DNA of 64,000 nucleotides from Diaphorobacter sp. HDW4B (lineage in GTDB: Bacteria; Pseudomonadota; Gammaproteobacteria; Burkholderiales; Burkholderiaceae_C), in NCBI RefSeq assembly GCF_011305535.1, contig NZ_CP049905.1:806001-870000 (forward strand), in the 5' to 3' direction. Below, piece after piece: positions 31,846 to 40,802 of the stretch. The notes under the pieces were generated by a model, which was not told the DNA's origin, made no database searches, and saw only the letters and a list, made by a program, of their open reading frames with translations. The position numbers and the translations under genes are program-made. Position 1 is the stretch's first letter. The number at the start of each line of letters is the position of its first letter.

Positions 31846-32631
31846 ATGTTGAAGAAATCTCTGACCGCACTGGCATTGGCAGCACTGGCATTCGGCGCAC
31901 AAGCCGCCGACGTTCTGAAGGTGGCCGCCACCTCCGTGCCACACGCGGAAATCCTGAACTTCGTGAAGCCACAGCTCAAGGCTGATGGCGTGGAACTGGA
32001 AGTCAAAGAATTCAGCGACTACGTGCAGCCCAACGCCGCTGTGGAAGACAAGCAGCTCGATGCCAACTTCTTCCAGCACAAGCCTTATCTCGACAGCTAC
32101 AACAAGGACCGCAAGTCCTCGCTGGTCGAAGTGCCCAACGGCAAGGTGCATGTGGAGCCCTTCGGTGCCTACTCCAGCAAGATCAAGAACATCAAGGACC
32201 TGAAGTCCGGCGCAACCATCGCGATCCCGAACGATCCATCCAACGGTGGTCGTGCGCTGATCCTGCTGGCCAAGCAAGGTCTGATCGAGCTGAAGGATGC
32301 CAAGAGCCTGACACCCACGCCGCTGGACATCGTGAAGAACCCCAAGAAGCTGAAGTTCAAGGAACTCGAAGCGCCTTTGCTGCCACGCGCTCTGGCTGAT
32401 GTGGACGTTGCCCTGATCAACACCAACTACGCCATCGAAGCCAAGCTGAACCCGACCAAGGACGCGCTGTTCATCGAAGGTGCGGATTCGCCTTACACCA
32501 ACATCATTGCAGCCCGTGCCGACCGCGCCAACGATCCGCTGATCGCCAAGCTGACCAAGGCCCTGCACTCCGCCGAAGTGAAGAAGTTCATCCAGGAAAA
32601 GTACAAGGGTGCTGTGGTTCCAGCATTCTGA
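31846..32631 (+). CDS. metQ: MetQ/NlpA-family methionine-binding protein
   Basis: The 261-residue binding protein starts with a signal peptide (LKKSLTALALAALAFGAQAAD) and has the family signature VAATSVPHAEILNFVKPQL, then FFQHKPYLD and IAIPNDPSNGGRALILL. It should deliver methionine to a MetNI transporter in the inner membrane. The signal peptide lacks a lipobox Cys, so it is a free periplasmic protein. No metN or metI gene is next to it. Two hairpins follow. Confidence 0.88.
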   Translation: MLKKSLTALALAALAFGAQAADVLKVAATSVPHAEILNFVKPQLKADGVELEVKEFSDYVQPNAAVEDKQLDANFFQHKPYLDSYNKDRKSSLVEVPNGKVHVEPFGAYSSKIKNIKDLKSGATIAIPNDPSNGGRALILLAKQGLIELKDAKSLTPTPLDIVKNPKKLKFKELEAPLLPRALADVDVALINTNYAIEAKLNPTKDALFIEGADSPYTNIIAARADRANDPLIAKLTKALHSAEVKKFIQEKYKGAVVPAF

Positions 32632-32686
32632 GCAAAGAGCACGGGGATCCGTATCGACCGATAATCCCCGTTTCTCGCAGCTACGC

Positions 32687-32714
32687 AAAAGCGCTGTTTC
32701 GACAGCGCTTTTTT
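32687..32714 (+). terminator. Strong terminator after metQ
   Basis: AAAAGCGCTGT and ACAGCGCTTTT pair around a TTCG loop, with a run of six T. A second weaker hairpin (ACGGGGAT/ATCCCCGT) lies just upstream at 32641-32671. Confidence 0.9.
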
Positions 32715-32733
32715 CATTTTTGAACTGATTTCC

Positions 32734-33501
32734 GTGGACCGCAAAGTGACCTCCGGGGAGCGCGACGACAGCCCCCAAACCACCGCTTCGACCGACCTTT
32801 TCAAGGCAGGCGTCATCGCCTGCCTGCCGACGATTCTGGGCTACTGGAGCATCGGCTTCGCATCGGGCGCGATCGGCACGGTGTCCGGTTTTTCGCCGTT
32901 CGAGATCACCCTGCTCTCGGGCCTGCTGTATGCCGGGTCGGCGCAGTTTCTCTTCTACTCGCTGTACGCGGCGGGCGCGGGCGTGCTCGGCATCGTGGCG
33001 AGCGTTCTGCTCATCAACCTGCGCCATATCCTCATGAGCTCGTACATGGCGATGTATTTCTCGCGCTCCACGGCGATGCAGAAGTTCATCGGCGGATCGC
33101 TGCTCACCGACGAGACCTTTGCCGTTGCCGCGCAGTATGGCAACCGGCATGGCAATCTGCCATTCGCATGGCTGCTGGGCTTGAATCTGACGGCGTGGCT
33201 CAACTGGATCATCGCCAACCTCTGCGGCGCCCTGCTCGCCACGGCGCTGCCCGAATCGCTGGTGCATGGGCTGGGTTTCAGTCTGGTCTCGATGTTCATC
33301 GCACTGCTGCTGATGACCTGGCTTGCCAGCCGCCAGCGCATGCTGGAACTCACGGCCGTTGCCGTGGCCGTGCTGGTGGTCGCCGTGTTCGTGAAGCGGC
33401 TGGATGCCAACGTCGTGGTGCTGCTCGCCACCCTGGGAGCAGCCACCGTTGCCACCGTTTTGCAGCGCAAGCGGTCACCCGCCCAGGAGAACGAACAATG
33501 A
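32734..33501 (+). CDS. azlC: AzlC-family branched-chain amino acid exporter subunit
   Basis: The 255-residue membrane protein starts at GTG 32734. About eight hydrophobic segments follow a short polar N-terminus. GYWSIGFASGAIGTVSGFSPFE and LINLRHILMSSYMA are typical of AzlC, the large subunit of AzlCD exporters for branched-chain amino acids. The stop overlaps the AzlD start as ATGA. Start choice is uncertain because no strong ribosome-binding site is visible. Confidence 0.88.
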   Translation: MDRKVTSGERDDSPQTTASTDLFKAGVIACLPTILGYWSIGFASGAIGTVSGFSPFEITLLSGLLYAGSAQFLFYSLYAAGAGVLGIVASVLLINLRHILMSSYMAMYFSRSTAMQKFIGGSLLTDETFAVAAQYGNRHGNLPFAWLLGLNLTAWLNWIIANLCGALLATALPESLVHGLGFSLVSMFIALLLMTWLASRQRMLELTAVAVAVLVVAVFVKRLDANVVVLLATLGAATVATVLQRKRSPAQENEQ

Positions 33502-33818
33502 GCACGTCCGGCTACATCGCGCTGCTCGTGAGCGCACTCGTCACGCTGCTGCTGCGCGTGCTTCCGATTTTGTTGATGTCACGCATCCGTCTTGGTCTGA
33601 CGGCACGCAACTGGCTGAGCTTCATTCCCGCGTCCATCATGGCGGCGATGGTTGCGGCCGAGCTGATTCTCAAGCCCGAGTGGAGCAGCTCGGGCTGGAG
33701 CATTTCCGCCCTCGCAGCAGCCTTCGCCACCCTCTGCGGACTGGTATCGCGCAGCCTGTTCGTGACCGTGCTCGCGGGCGTTGGCGCATTCATGGGACTG
33801 CAATACTGGATGGGCTGA
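33498..33818 (+). CDS. azlD: AzlD-family small exporter subunit
   Basis: The 106-residue protein has four hydrophobic segments (YIALLVSALVTLLLRVLPIL, then SFIPASIMAAMVAAELIL and others), typical of AzlD. It partners AzlC in the membrane. AGGAG lies before ATG 33498. A terminator follows the stop. Confidence 0.87.
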   Translation: MSTSGYIALLVSALVTLLLRVLPILLMSRIRLGLTARNWLSFIPASIMAAMVAAELILKPEWSSSGWSISALAAAFATLCGLVSRSLFVTVLAGVGAFMGLQYWMG

Positions 33819-33840
33819 CAAGCCATGCCACACAAAAGGC

Positions 33841-33873
33841 AAAGCCGTCGCTCCTCACGAAGCGACGGCTTTT
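33841..33873. terminator. Bidirectional terminator between azlD and exporter gene
   Basis: AAAGCCGTCGCT pairs with AGCGACGGCTTT (12 bp, eight-base loop), with T and A tracts on the two sides. It separates convergent genes. Confidence 0.85.
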
Positions 33874-33894
33874 CACATTCCATTCAGCGTGGCG

Positions 33895-34536
33895 TCAAAC
33901 GGCATCCAACCCTTGCCACACCCACCACGCCAGCACAAACATCATCGCGCCAGTCAGCGTATCGAGAACGCGCCATGCCTTGGGGTTGGCGAACACGCCG
34001 CGCAGTCTGCGACCTGCCACCGCCAGCACCACAAACCAGGTCAGGCTCGCGCTGCCCGCGCCGATCACGAAGAACCACTTGGCCCAGCCTTCCTGCTGCG
34101 CGCCGATCGAGCCCATGAGCACGACGGTGTCCAGATAGACATGCGGATTGGCCAGCGTGATGACCGCCAGGGCGCTCAGCACTGTCAGCAGACTGCGTTC
34201 GGCCTTGCTGCCGTCGGCATCGAGTTTCTGGTCAGCAGCGAAGAAGGCGCGATGCCATGCAAACAAACCGTAAGCCAGCAAAAACAGCACCCCGCCCAGC
34301 GTCAGATAGCGCGCCAGCGTGGGCGAGCCGCTCATGATCTGCGCCATGCCCGCAACGCCCACCCCCACCAGAATCGCATCGCACACCGCACACCAGATCA
34401 CGCAGGCACGCACATGCTGCCCTTGCACCGCCTGTCGCAGAACATAGAGATTCTGCGCACCGATGGAGACGATGAGCGAAAAGCAGACGGTAAAGCCTGC
34501 GAGCCACGAAGAGGATGCTGCGGTATTGAAGAACAT
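33895..34536 (-). CDS. LysE/ArgO-family amino acid exporter
   Basis: The 213-residue protein has six hydrophobic segments and the family start FTVCFSLIVSIGAQNLYVLRQ, followed by CAVCDAILVGVGVAGM and ITLANPHVYLDTVVLMGS. LysE/ArgO proteins export lysine and arginine. A LysR regulator of the ArgP/LysG type is divergent, the usual genetic pairing, which supports induction by these amino acids. Confidence 0.88.
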   Translation of the reverse strand: MFFNTAASSSWLAGFTVCFSLIVSIGAQNLYVLRQAVQGQHVRACVIWCAVCDAILVGVGVAGMAQIMSGSPTLARYLTLGGVLFLLAYGLFAWHRAFFAADQKLDADGSKAERSLLTVLSALAVITLANPHVYLDTVVLMGSIGAQQEGWAKWFFVIGAGSASLTWFVVLAVAGRRLRGVFANPKAWRVLDTLTGAMMFVLAWWVWQGLDAV

Positions 34537-34605
34537 GCCGCCGATTTTCGACTTGCATTCAATTAAAGTAAACTTAAAATATCTAACCCATCTTAAGGAA
34601 TTCTA

Positions 34606-35505
34606 ATGCTCGACTACGCCGGACTGGAAGCCCTGGCTGCCGTGGTGCGGGAAGGCAGTTTCGAACGCGCCGCGCGCAAGCTGCATGTCACCTCGTCAGC
34701 CGTCTCGCAGCGCGTCAAGCAGCTGGAAGAGCGTGTGGGTCAGGTGCTCGTTCATCGCGGCACGCCCTGCACCGGCACCGAAGCGGGACGACGCCTGTGT
34801 CTGCATGTGGAACAGGTCGCTCTGCTCGAAAACGAGCTGCGGCGCAGCAACCCCGACCTGCTGCCCCACACGCCCATCCCCACCCTCAAGCTGGCGGTGA
34901 ACGCCGATTCGCTATCCACATGGTTCATGGAGGCGATGGCAGATTTCACCGCAGGCAGCAACGAGCTGCTGGACCTGCGCATGGACGATCAGGACCACAC
35001 CGCCCAGCGCCTGCGCGAAGGCGAAGTGATCGCCGCCGTCACCGCCACGGGCACGACGATTGCGGGCTGCAACACCTGGCCTTTGGGCACCATGCGCTAC
35101 GTGGCCGCAGCCAGCCCCGGCTTTGTCGCACAGTATTTTGCTGAAGGCGTGACACCCACCACGCTCGCCCACGCGCCCATCATGACCTACGACCGCAAGG
35201 ACAAGTTGCAGGACCAGTGGATGCACAAGTACAACCTGTCCGCGCCGCGCTCTGCACCGCCGCGCCATTTCATTCCGTCCAACTACGGCTATGTGCGTGC
35301 GTGCGAGGTCGGCATGGGCTGGGGCATGCACCCCACGGTGCTGATCGAGCAGCAACTCGCGCAAGGCACGCTGGTGGAACTGGTGCCTCGCAAACCGCTG
35401 GATGTGCCGCTGTACTGGGCGCATCCACGCACCGCGCAGGCATCGCTGGAACGGCTCACGCAATGCGTGATGGCATCGGCCAAGCGCTGGCTCGAAGCGG
35501 TTTGA
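34606..35505 (+). CDS. argP: ArgP/LysG-type LysR regulator
   Basis: The 299-residue LysR protein has an N-terminal helix-turn-helix (LEALAAVVREGSFERAARKLHVTSSAVSQRVKQLE) and a ligand-binding domain. The VTSSAVSQRVKQLEERVGQVLV stretch and the pairing with LysE/ArgO mark the ArgP/LysG group, which senses lysine and arginine and activates the exporter gene. The 69-base gap between the divergent genes contains the regulator site and both promoters. Confidence 0.85.
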   Translation: MLDYAGLEALAAVVREGSFERAARKLHVTSSAVSQRVKQLEERVGQVLVHRGTPCTGTEAGRRLCLHVEQVALLENELRRSNPDLLPHTPIPTLKLAVNADSLSTWFMEAMADFTAGSNELLDLRMDDQDHTAQRLREGEVIAAVTATGTTIAGCNTWPLGTMRYVAAASPGFVAQYFAEGVTPTTLAHAPIMTYDRKDKLQDQWMHKYNLSAPRSAPPRHFIPSNYGYVRACEVGMGWGMHPTVLIEQQLAQGTLVELVPRKPLDVPLYWAHPRTAQASLERLTQCVMASAKRWLEAV

Positions 35506-35523
35506 TCAGGCAACTCTGCCTCG

Positions 35524-36396
35524 TCAATCCACGGACGCCAAGGGTCTGCACTCCTTGAGAAACGCCGCAATCAAGCGCGTGTTCTGGCGCTCCTGCAAGC
35601 AGTAGAGATATTCGTCGATCATGGGCACCTCTTCTTCAAACGGCAGCACCATCAGGTCCGGATGCGCCGAAGCCTCATGCCTTGCGAACACGCTCACGCC
35701 CATGTTGCGGATCACGGCTTCGCGTATGGCTTCGCGGCTGGTGATCTCCAGCGTGCGTTGCGGTGTGACGCCTGCGGTGGTCAGCATCTCTTCGGTTTTG
35801 GTGCGCGTCATCGAGCCCAGCTCGCGCATGATGAGCTGGCAGCCCGCGAGTTGCGACACACGCACCGATCGTTGTCGCGCCAACGGGTGCGTGCGATGCA
35901 GCACCAGCGCGAGCGGATCGGCGCCCAGATGCAGACGCAGCAGACGTGCATCCGCGTCCTTGTGTGATGTGGTTGCCAGATCCACGCGGAACTCGCGCAG
36001 CGCCTCCCCAGTCTGGCGCGAATTGCCGAGCGTGATCACCACATCCACGCGCGGATAACGGTCCTGAAATCGCTTGACGATGTCGAGGATGTAGTACGGC
36101 GCGGTGGTGCCCAGTCGCAACTGCCCCTGATTCACATCGCCCGCATTGCGCAGCGCGAATTCGACATTGCTTTCCTGCTGCAGCAGCGCCTCGACCATGG
36201 GCAGCAGACGCACGCCATCGTCGCTTACCACCAGTCGCCCACCCTGCCTGCGAAAAAGCTCGATTCCGTAGTGCTCTTCCAATGCACGGATTTGCGTGGT
36301 CACCGTGGGCTGGCTCAAGCCCAGATGCTTGGCCGCGAGCGTGATGCTGCCAAGCCTTGCGACCATGAAGAAAGATTTCAGCTGTATGACAAACAT
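35524..36396 (-). CDS. LysR regulator of the phosphonate cluster
   Basis: The 290-residue LysR protein starts at ATG 36396 (MFVIQLKSFFMVARLGSIT). Its helix-turn-helix is TLAAKHLGLSQPTVTTQIRALEE. The ligand domain has LRLGTTAPYYILDIVKRF. It is divergent from the aminoethylphosphonate binding-protein gene, so it probably controls that cluster in response to a phosphonate or degradation product. The 223-base gap holds the promoter region; a T-N11-A type site was not resolved. Confidence 0.85.
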   Translation of the reverse strand: MFVIQLKSFFMVARLGSITLAAKHLGLSQPTVTTQIRALEEHYGIELFRRQGGRLVVSDDGVRLLPMVEALLQQESNVEFALRNAGDVNQGQLRLGTTAPYYILDIVKRFQDRYPRVDVVITLGNSRQTGEALREFRVDLATTSHKDADARLLRLHLGADPLALVLHRTHPLARQRSVRVSQLAGCQLIMRELGSMTRTKTEEMLTTAGVTPQRTLEITSREAIREAVIRNMGVSVFARHEASAHPDLMVLPFEEEVPMIDEYLYCLQERQNTRLIAAFLKECRPLASVD

Positions 36397-36619
36397 ATGA
36401 ATCCGCGCAGAGCATTGCGTACTTCCGTTGCCGCGCATTTCACCACAGTGAGCCCACACAAATCCACCAATACCCGGTTTGAAAAATTTCGATTGCGTGA
36501 CACGAACATTTCACATGCGTTGCCTACAGTCGATTCCGTTCCGTACCAAGCGCCGACGAAAGCATCTGCGCAGGACACGGACCCGACATTTCAACCAACC
36601 ACCGAAATCACCACTAGCC

Positions 36620-37675
36620 ATGCGCAACTATTCCGTCACCTGGTCCCGCCGTGCCGCCATCGCTGCCGCCACTGTCGCAACCGCAGTCACGATGCTTGGC
36701 TTCGCCAACATGGCACATGCCGCCAAGACCGAGTTGCTGGTGTATTCGGCCCTGGAAGCCGACCAGATCAAGGCATACAAGGCTGGGTTTGAAAAGGCCC
36801 ATCCCGACATCGAACTCAAGTTCGTGCGCGACAGCACAGGCATCATCACCGCGCGCCTGCTGGCTGAAAAAGCCAACCCACAGGCCGACGTGATCTGGGG
36901 CGTGGCGGCGACTTCGCTGATGCTGCTGGACAAGCAAGGCATGCTCGAGGCCTACGCGCCCAAGAACCTTGCCAAGGTGCGCAGCACCATGCGCGACCCC
37001 AACGCCACACCCACCTGGGTGGGCATGGACCTGTGGTCTTCCGCCGTGTGCTTCAACACCGCCGAAGGCCAGAAGCGCAAGGTCAACGCGCCCACCAGCT
37101 GGGCCGATCTGACCAAGCCCGAGTACAAGGGCATGATCTCCATGCCGCACCCCGCATCGAGCGGCACGGGTTACCTGATGGTGGCCGCATGGCTGCAGAT
37201 GATGGGCGAGGACAAGGGCTGGGCCTACATGGACGCGCTGCACCAGAACATGGGCGTGTACACGCACAGCGGCTCCAAGCCCTGCCGTCAAGCCGGTGCG
37301 GGCGAATTCCCGGTTGGTCTGAGCTTCGAGTACCGCGCCAACAAGACCAAGAAGGAAGGCGCGCCCATCGACATCGTGTTTCCCAAGGAAGGCCTGGGCT
37401 GGGACGTGGAAGCCACGGCCATCATGAAGACCAGCAAGAAGCAGGACGCCGCCAAGCTGCTGGCCGACTGGTCTGCAACGCCCGATGCCAACAAGCTGTA
37501 CGCCGCGAACTTCGCCATCCTCGCCCTGCCCGAAGCCCAGGAAAAAATGGACTTCGTGCCCGCCAATCTGGAATCCATGCTGGCCAAGAACGACTTCAAC
37601 TGGTCCGCAGCCAACCGCGAACGCATCCTGACCGAGTGGGCGCGCCGCTACGAAGCCAAGGCAGAAAAGAAATAA
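36620..37675 (+). CDS. 2-aminoethylphosphonate-type ABC transporter binding protein
   Basis: The 351-residue periplasmic protein has a signal peptide (RRAAIAAATVATAVTMLGFANMAHA, split about 11-35) and the iron/phosphonate-type binding fold: LLVYSALEADQIKAYKAGFE, DVIWGVAATSLMLLDKQG and HPASSGTGYLMVAAW. The gene order with ATPase, two-domain permease and FAD oxidoreductase fits the 2-aminoethylphosphonate transporter (PhnS-type). Iron(III) binding proteins of the AfuA group are similar, so the ligand rests on context. The 91-bp repeat copy 2 follows. Confidence 0.8.
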   Translation: MRNYSVTWSRRAAIAAATVATAVTMLGFANMAHAAKTELLVYSALEADQIKAYKAGFEKAHPDIELKFVRDSTGIITARLLAEKANPQADVIWGVAATSLMLLDKQGMLEAYAPKNLAKVRSTMRDPNATPTWVGMDLWSSAVCFNTAEGQKRKVNAPTSWADLTKPEYKGMISMPHPASSGTGYLMVAAWLQMMGEDKGWAYMDALHQNMGVYTHSGSKPCRQAGAGEFPVGLSFEYRANKTKKEGAPIDIVFPKEGLGWDVEATAIMKTSKKQDAAKLLADWSATPDANKLYAANFAILALPEAQEKMDFVPANLESMLAKNDFNWSAANRERILTEWARRYEAKAEKK

Positions 37676-37751
37676 GAGCGAGGAAGCGGTGGTGATCCCC
37701 GGAATCAGCAAGCTACGAAGCGTGCAGAGCACCGGAATCATTCACCCCAAC

Positions 37752-37842
37752 GGCAAGACAGGCCCTCAGGCTAGGCGCGAAGCCGCAGACAGTACTCTCG
37801 TACGGCAAGGCTTCGCAACAACGCATGAGGGCCTGTATTGCC
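37752..37842 (+). repeat. 91-bp structured intergenic repeat, copy 2
   Basis: Stems are GGCAA/TTGCC, ACAGGCCCTCA/TGAGGGCCTGT (same G-A mismatch between them as in copy 1) and GCGAAGCC/GGCTTCGC. Five base pairs differ from copy 1, all by compensating changes. It lies between the binding-protein and ATPase genes. Confidence 0.85.
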
Positions 37843-37882
37843 GCCCATGCACGACCCGCGAACCCAACCAAAAACAAAAGCC

Positions 37883-38959
37883 ATGCTGCACATTGAACAC
37901 ATCGCCAAACAATACAACGACACGCCTGTGCTGCGCGGGATCGATCTGGATGTGGAGCCGGGCGAATTCGTGAGCCTGCTCGGCCCGTCGGGCTGCGGCA
38001 AGACGACCCTGCTGCGCATTCTTTGCGGCATCGAGCGCGCCGACAAAGGGCGCATTCTTTTCAACAGCGATGACATCACCAACTGGCCCGCAGCGCGACG
38101 CGGCTTCGGTGTGGTGTTTCAAAGCTATGCACTGTTTCCCAATCTGACCGCGGCACAGAACGTGGCGTTCGGGCTCAAGGGCCAATCGGCCTCTGCGGTG
38201 CGTGAACGCGTGCAGGAGATGCTGTCGCTGGTCGGTCTTTCGAGCCAGGCGCAGCGTTACCCGTCTCAACTGTCCGGTGGCCAACAACAGCGTGTCGCGC
38301 TCGCGCGCGCACTGGCGCCCAAGCCGCGCCTGTTGTTGCTCGACGAGCCACTGTCCGCACTCGATGCGCAGGTGCGCGCGGAACTGCGAAGCGAGATTCG
38401 CGAGCTGCAGCGCCAGCTCGGCATCACCTGCATCATGGTCACGCATGATCAGGAAGAAGCACTCACCATGGCAGACCGCATCGTGCTGATGCATCAGGGG
38501 CGCATCGAACAGCAAGGCTCGCCCGAGCAGCTCTATGCGCGACCGATCAGCCACTTTGCCGCAGGCTTTGTGGGGCGCATGAATCTGCTGCCCGGCGTTG
38601 CCGTCGACGAACGCCATGTGCAGATCGGCAATACGCGCGTGGTCTGCGTCAACCCCATGTATGGAGCGGGAGAGAACGTGCTGATCGGCGTGCGCCCCGA
38701 AAGCGTGGTGCTGCATCCCGCGCACCCCACGGCGCTTGCCAATCTGTTCCGTGCGCGCGTCATGGAAACATCGTTCCTCGGCCCCATGGTGATGGTGCGG
38801 CTCTTCAGCCCTTCGCTGGATTGCCAGATCGAAGCGCAATGGCCGCTGCGCCACGACTCCAAGTTGCCTGAATGGCTGCAAGGTGAAGTGCTGATCGAAC
38901 TGCCCATGCAGGCACTGCAACCGCTGGCCGCACCCGATGCGCTGCGGAGGGCGGCATGA
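37883..38959 (+). CDS. ABC transporter ATPase, phosphonate type
   Basis: The 358-residue ATPase has Walker A GPSGCGKTTLLRI, the signature QLSGGQQQRVALARAL, Walker B LLLLDEPLSALDA and the switch His in VTHDQEEALTMADR. A C-terminal TOBE-type domain follows (about 275-345). It powers the permease encoded next, whose start overlaps by four bases. ATG 37883 is chosen. Earlier codons lie in the structured repeat. Confidence 0.88.
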   Translation: MLHIEHIAKQYNDTPVLRGIDLDVEPGEFVSLLGPSGCGKTTLLRILCGIERADKGRILFNSDDITNWPAARRGFGVVFQSYALFPNLTAAQNVAFGLKGQSASAVRERVQEMLSLVGLSSQAQRYPSQLSGGQQQRVALARALAPKPRLLLLDEPLSALDAQVRAELRSEIRELQRQLGITCIMVTHDQEEALTMADRIVLMHQGRIEQQGSPEQLYARPISHFAAGFVGRMNLLPGVAVDERHVQIGNTRVVCVNPMYGAGENVLIGVRPESVVLHPAHPTALANLFRARVMETSFLGPMVMVRLFSPSLDCQIEAQWPLRHDSKLPEWLQGEVLIELPMQALQPLAAPDALRRAA

Positions 38960-40761
38960 GCACAAGCATGATGCACTCCGCCACCCTGCCCTTGCCCGGC
39001 AACGGCACGGCCGCAGCGCCCAGCAGCACACCCGCCAACACGCCCGTCAAAACCAAGCGCCAGAGCCAGCCTGCGGGTCCGGCTCAACCGAATCAGACAT
39101 CGACGGTGAACTGGGAGCGCATCTGGCTTGGCGTGCTGGTGCTTGCCATGCTGGCCGTGCTGCTGCTCACGATTGCGCTGCCTGTCGGCGCACTGCTCGG
39201 CCACAGTTTCTGGACCAACGATGGAAAGTTCAGCGGCCTGTCGCAATACATCGCCTACGCGCAGACTCCGGGCGTAGCGCGCTCGCTGTTCAACAGCATC
39301 TGGCTTTCGGCAGCCAGCGCCACCCTCTGCGTTGCGCTGGCTTATGTCTACGCTTACGGCGTCATGCGTACCTGCATGCCGCTGGCGAAATTCTTCCGCG
39401 CGATCGCGCTGGTTCCGCTGCTTGCGCCATCGCTGCTCATGGCCATCAGCCTGATCTACCTGTTCGGCACACAAGGCATTCTGAAAAGCCTGCTGATGGG
39501 CTCCACCGCCTATGGTCCGTTCGGCATCATTCTCGGCTCGGTGCTCTGGACTTTTCCGCATGCGCTGATGATTCTGTGCACCACGCTCGCATCGGGCGAT
39601 GCGCGTCTGTACGAAGCCGCAGCCACGCTGGGTGCAGATCGCTGGCGCAGTTTCTGCCAGGTCACTATGCCCAGCAGTCGCTATGGTCTGATGATTTCAT
39701 GGATCGTGGTGTTCGTTCTGGTCGTCACGGATTTCGGCGTTCCCAAGGTCATCGGTGGCAACACGCAGATGCTGGCAACCGACATCTACAAGCAGGTGAT
39801 CGGTCAGCAGAACCTGTCGATGGGTGCCGTCGTCGCCATGCTGCTGCTCGTGCCTGCAGGCATCGCGTTTGCGGCGGAGCGCCATCTGCGCTCGCGCCAA
39901 TCGGCCACCATGGCCGTGCGTGCCGTGCCACTCACGCCGCAGCCGCATGCGCCGCTCGACCGCGCGTTGTTCATCTACTGCGTCATCGTCGCAGGCGCGT
40001 TGCTCACCGTGCTGTGCACCGCCATCTTCGCGTCGTTCGTCACGTACTGGCCCTATAACCTCCACTTGAGTTTGAAGAACTACCAGTTCGACATGATGGA
40101 CGGCGGCGGTTGGGCGAGCTACAGCAATTCGCTCACCATGGCCGTAGCGACAGCGGTGATCGGTTCTCTGTTGAGTTTTCTGACGGCTTACCTCGTCGCC
40201 AAGCCCACAGGCTTTGCACGCACGCGGCAATGGCTACAGGCCATCGCGACGCTGCCCATGGCAGTTCCCGGCCTCGCGCTGGGTCTGGGCTACATCCTGT
40301 TTTTCAACTCGCCCAGCAATCCGCTGAACTTCATCTACGGATCGCTCAGCATTCTGGTGCTGTGCAGCGTGGCCCACTTTTTCTCGGTCGCGCACATCAC
40401 GCAGCTAGCCGCACTTCAGCAACTCGACAGTGAATACGAGCGCGTGGCCGACTCCATGGGCGTGCCGTTCTGGACCGTGTTGTGGCGCGTGCATTTGCCC
40501 GTCTGCCTTCCGGCCATCATGCAGGTTGCGGGCTACTTCTTCGTGAACGCGATGACCACCGTCTCCGCCGTTGTGTTCCTGTACTCGCCACAAACCACGC
40601 TCGCATCGGTCGCCGTTCTGGCAATGGATGACGCAGGCGACATCGCACCCGCTGCGGCCATGGCCACCATGATTTTCGTGACGGCCGCTGCCGGTCGATT
40701 GCTGATTGGCGCAGCCGATGCCTGGCTGCAAAAGCGCACCCAGCACTGGCGCCATCGATAA
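38956..40761 (+). CDS. Fused two-domain ABC permease, phosphonate type
   Basis: The 601-residue protein has twelve or so membrane segments. A Pro/Thr-rich cytoplasmic N-terminus precedes them. Two EAA loops are seen: EAAATLGADRWRSFCQVTMP and ERVADSMGVPFWTVLWRVHLP. Both permease subunits are therefore fused in one chain, as in iron/phosphonate-type importers. It completes the transporter with the binding protein and ATPase. Confidence 0.86.
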   Translation: MSTSMMHSATLPLPGNGTAAAPSSTPANTPVKTKRQSQPAGPAQPNQTSTVNWERIWLGVLVLAMLAVLLLTIALPVGALLGHSFWTNDGKFSGLSQYIAYAQTPGVARSLFNSIWLSAASATLCVALAYVYAYGVMRTCMPLAKFFRAIALVPLLAPSLLMAISLIYLFGTQGILKSLLMGSTAYGPFGIILGSVLWTFPHALMILCTTLASGDARLYEAAATLGADRWRSFCQVTMPSSRYGLMISWIVVFVLVVTDFGVPKVIGGNTQMLATDIYKQVIGQQNLSMGAVVAMLLLVPAGIAFAAERHLRSRQSATMAVRAVPLTPQPHAPLDRALFIYCVIVAGALLTVLCTAIFASFVTYWPYNLHLSLKNYQFDMMDGGGWASYSNSLTMAVATAVIGSLLSFLTAYLVAKPTGFARTRQWLQAIATLPMAVPGLALGLGYILFFNSPSNPLNFIYGSLSILVLCSVAHFFSVAHITQLAALQQLDSEYERVADSMGVPFWTVLWRVHLPVCLPAIMQVAGYFFVNAMTTVSAVVFLYSPQTTLASVAVLAMDDAGDIAPAAAMATMIFVTAAAGRLLIGAADAWLQKRTQHWRHR

Positions 40762-40802
40762 GCGCCACGCTTTTTTCTCTCGCAATTTTTGTTTTGGACT
40801 CC

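Noticed and set aside
38937-40058. Second plus-strand frame of 373 codons over the permease gene
   Set aside because: It is an out-of-frame reading of the permease, which has clear EAA loops and membrane segments.
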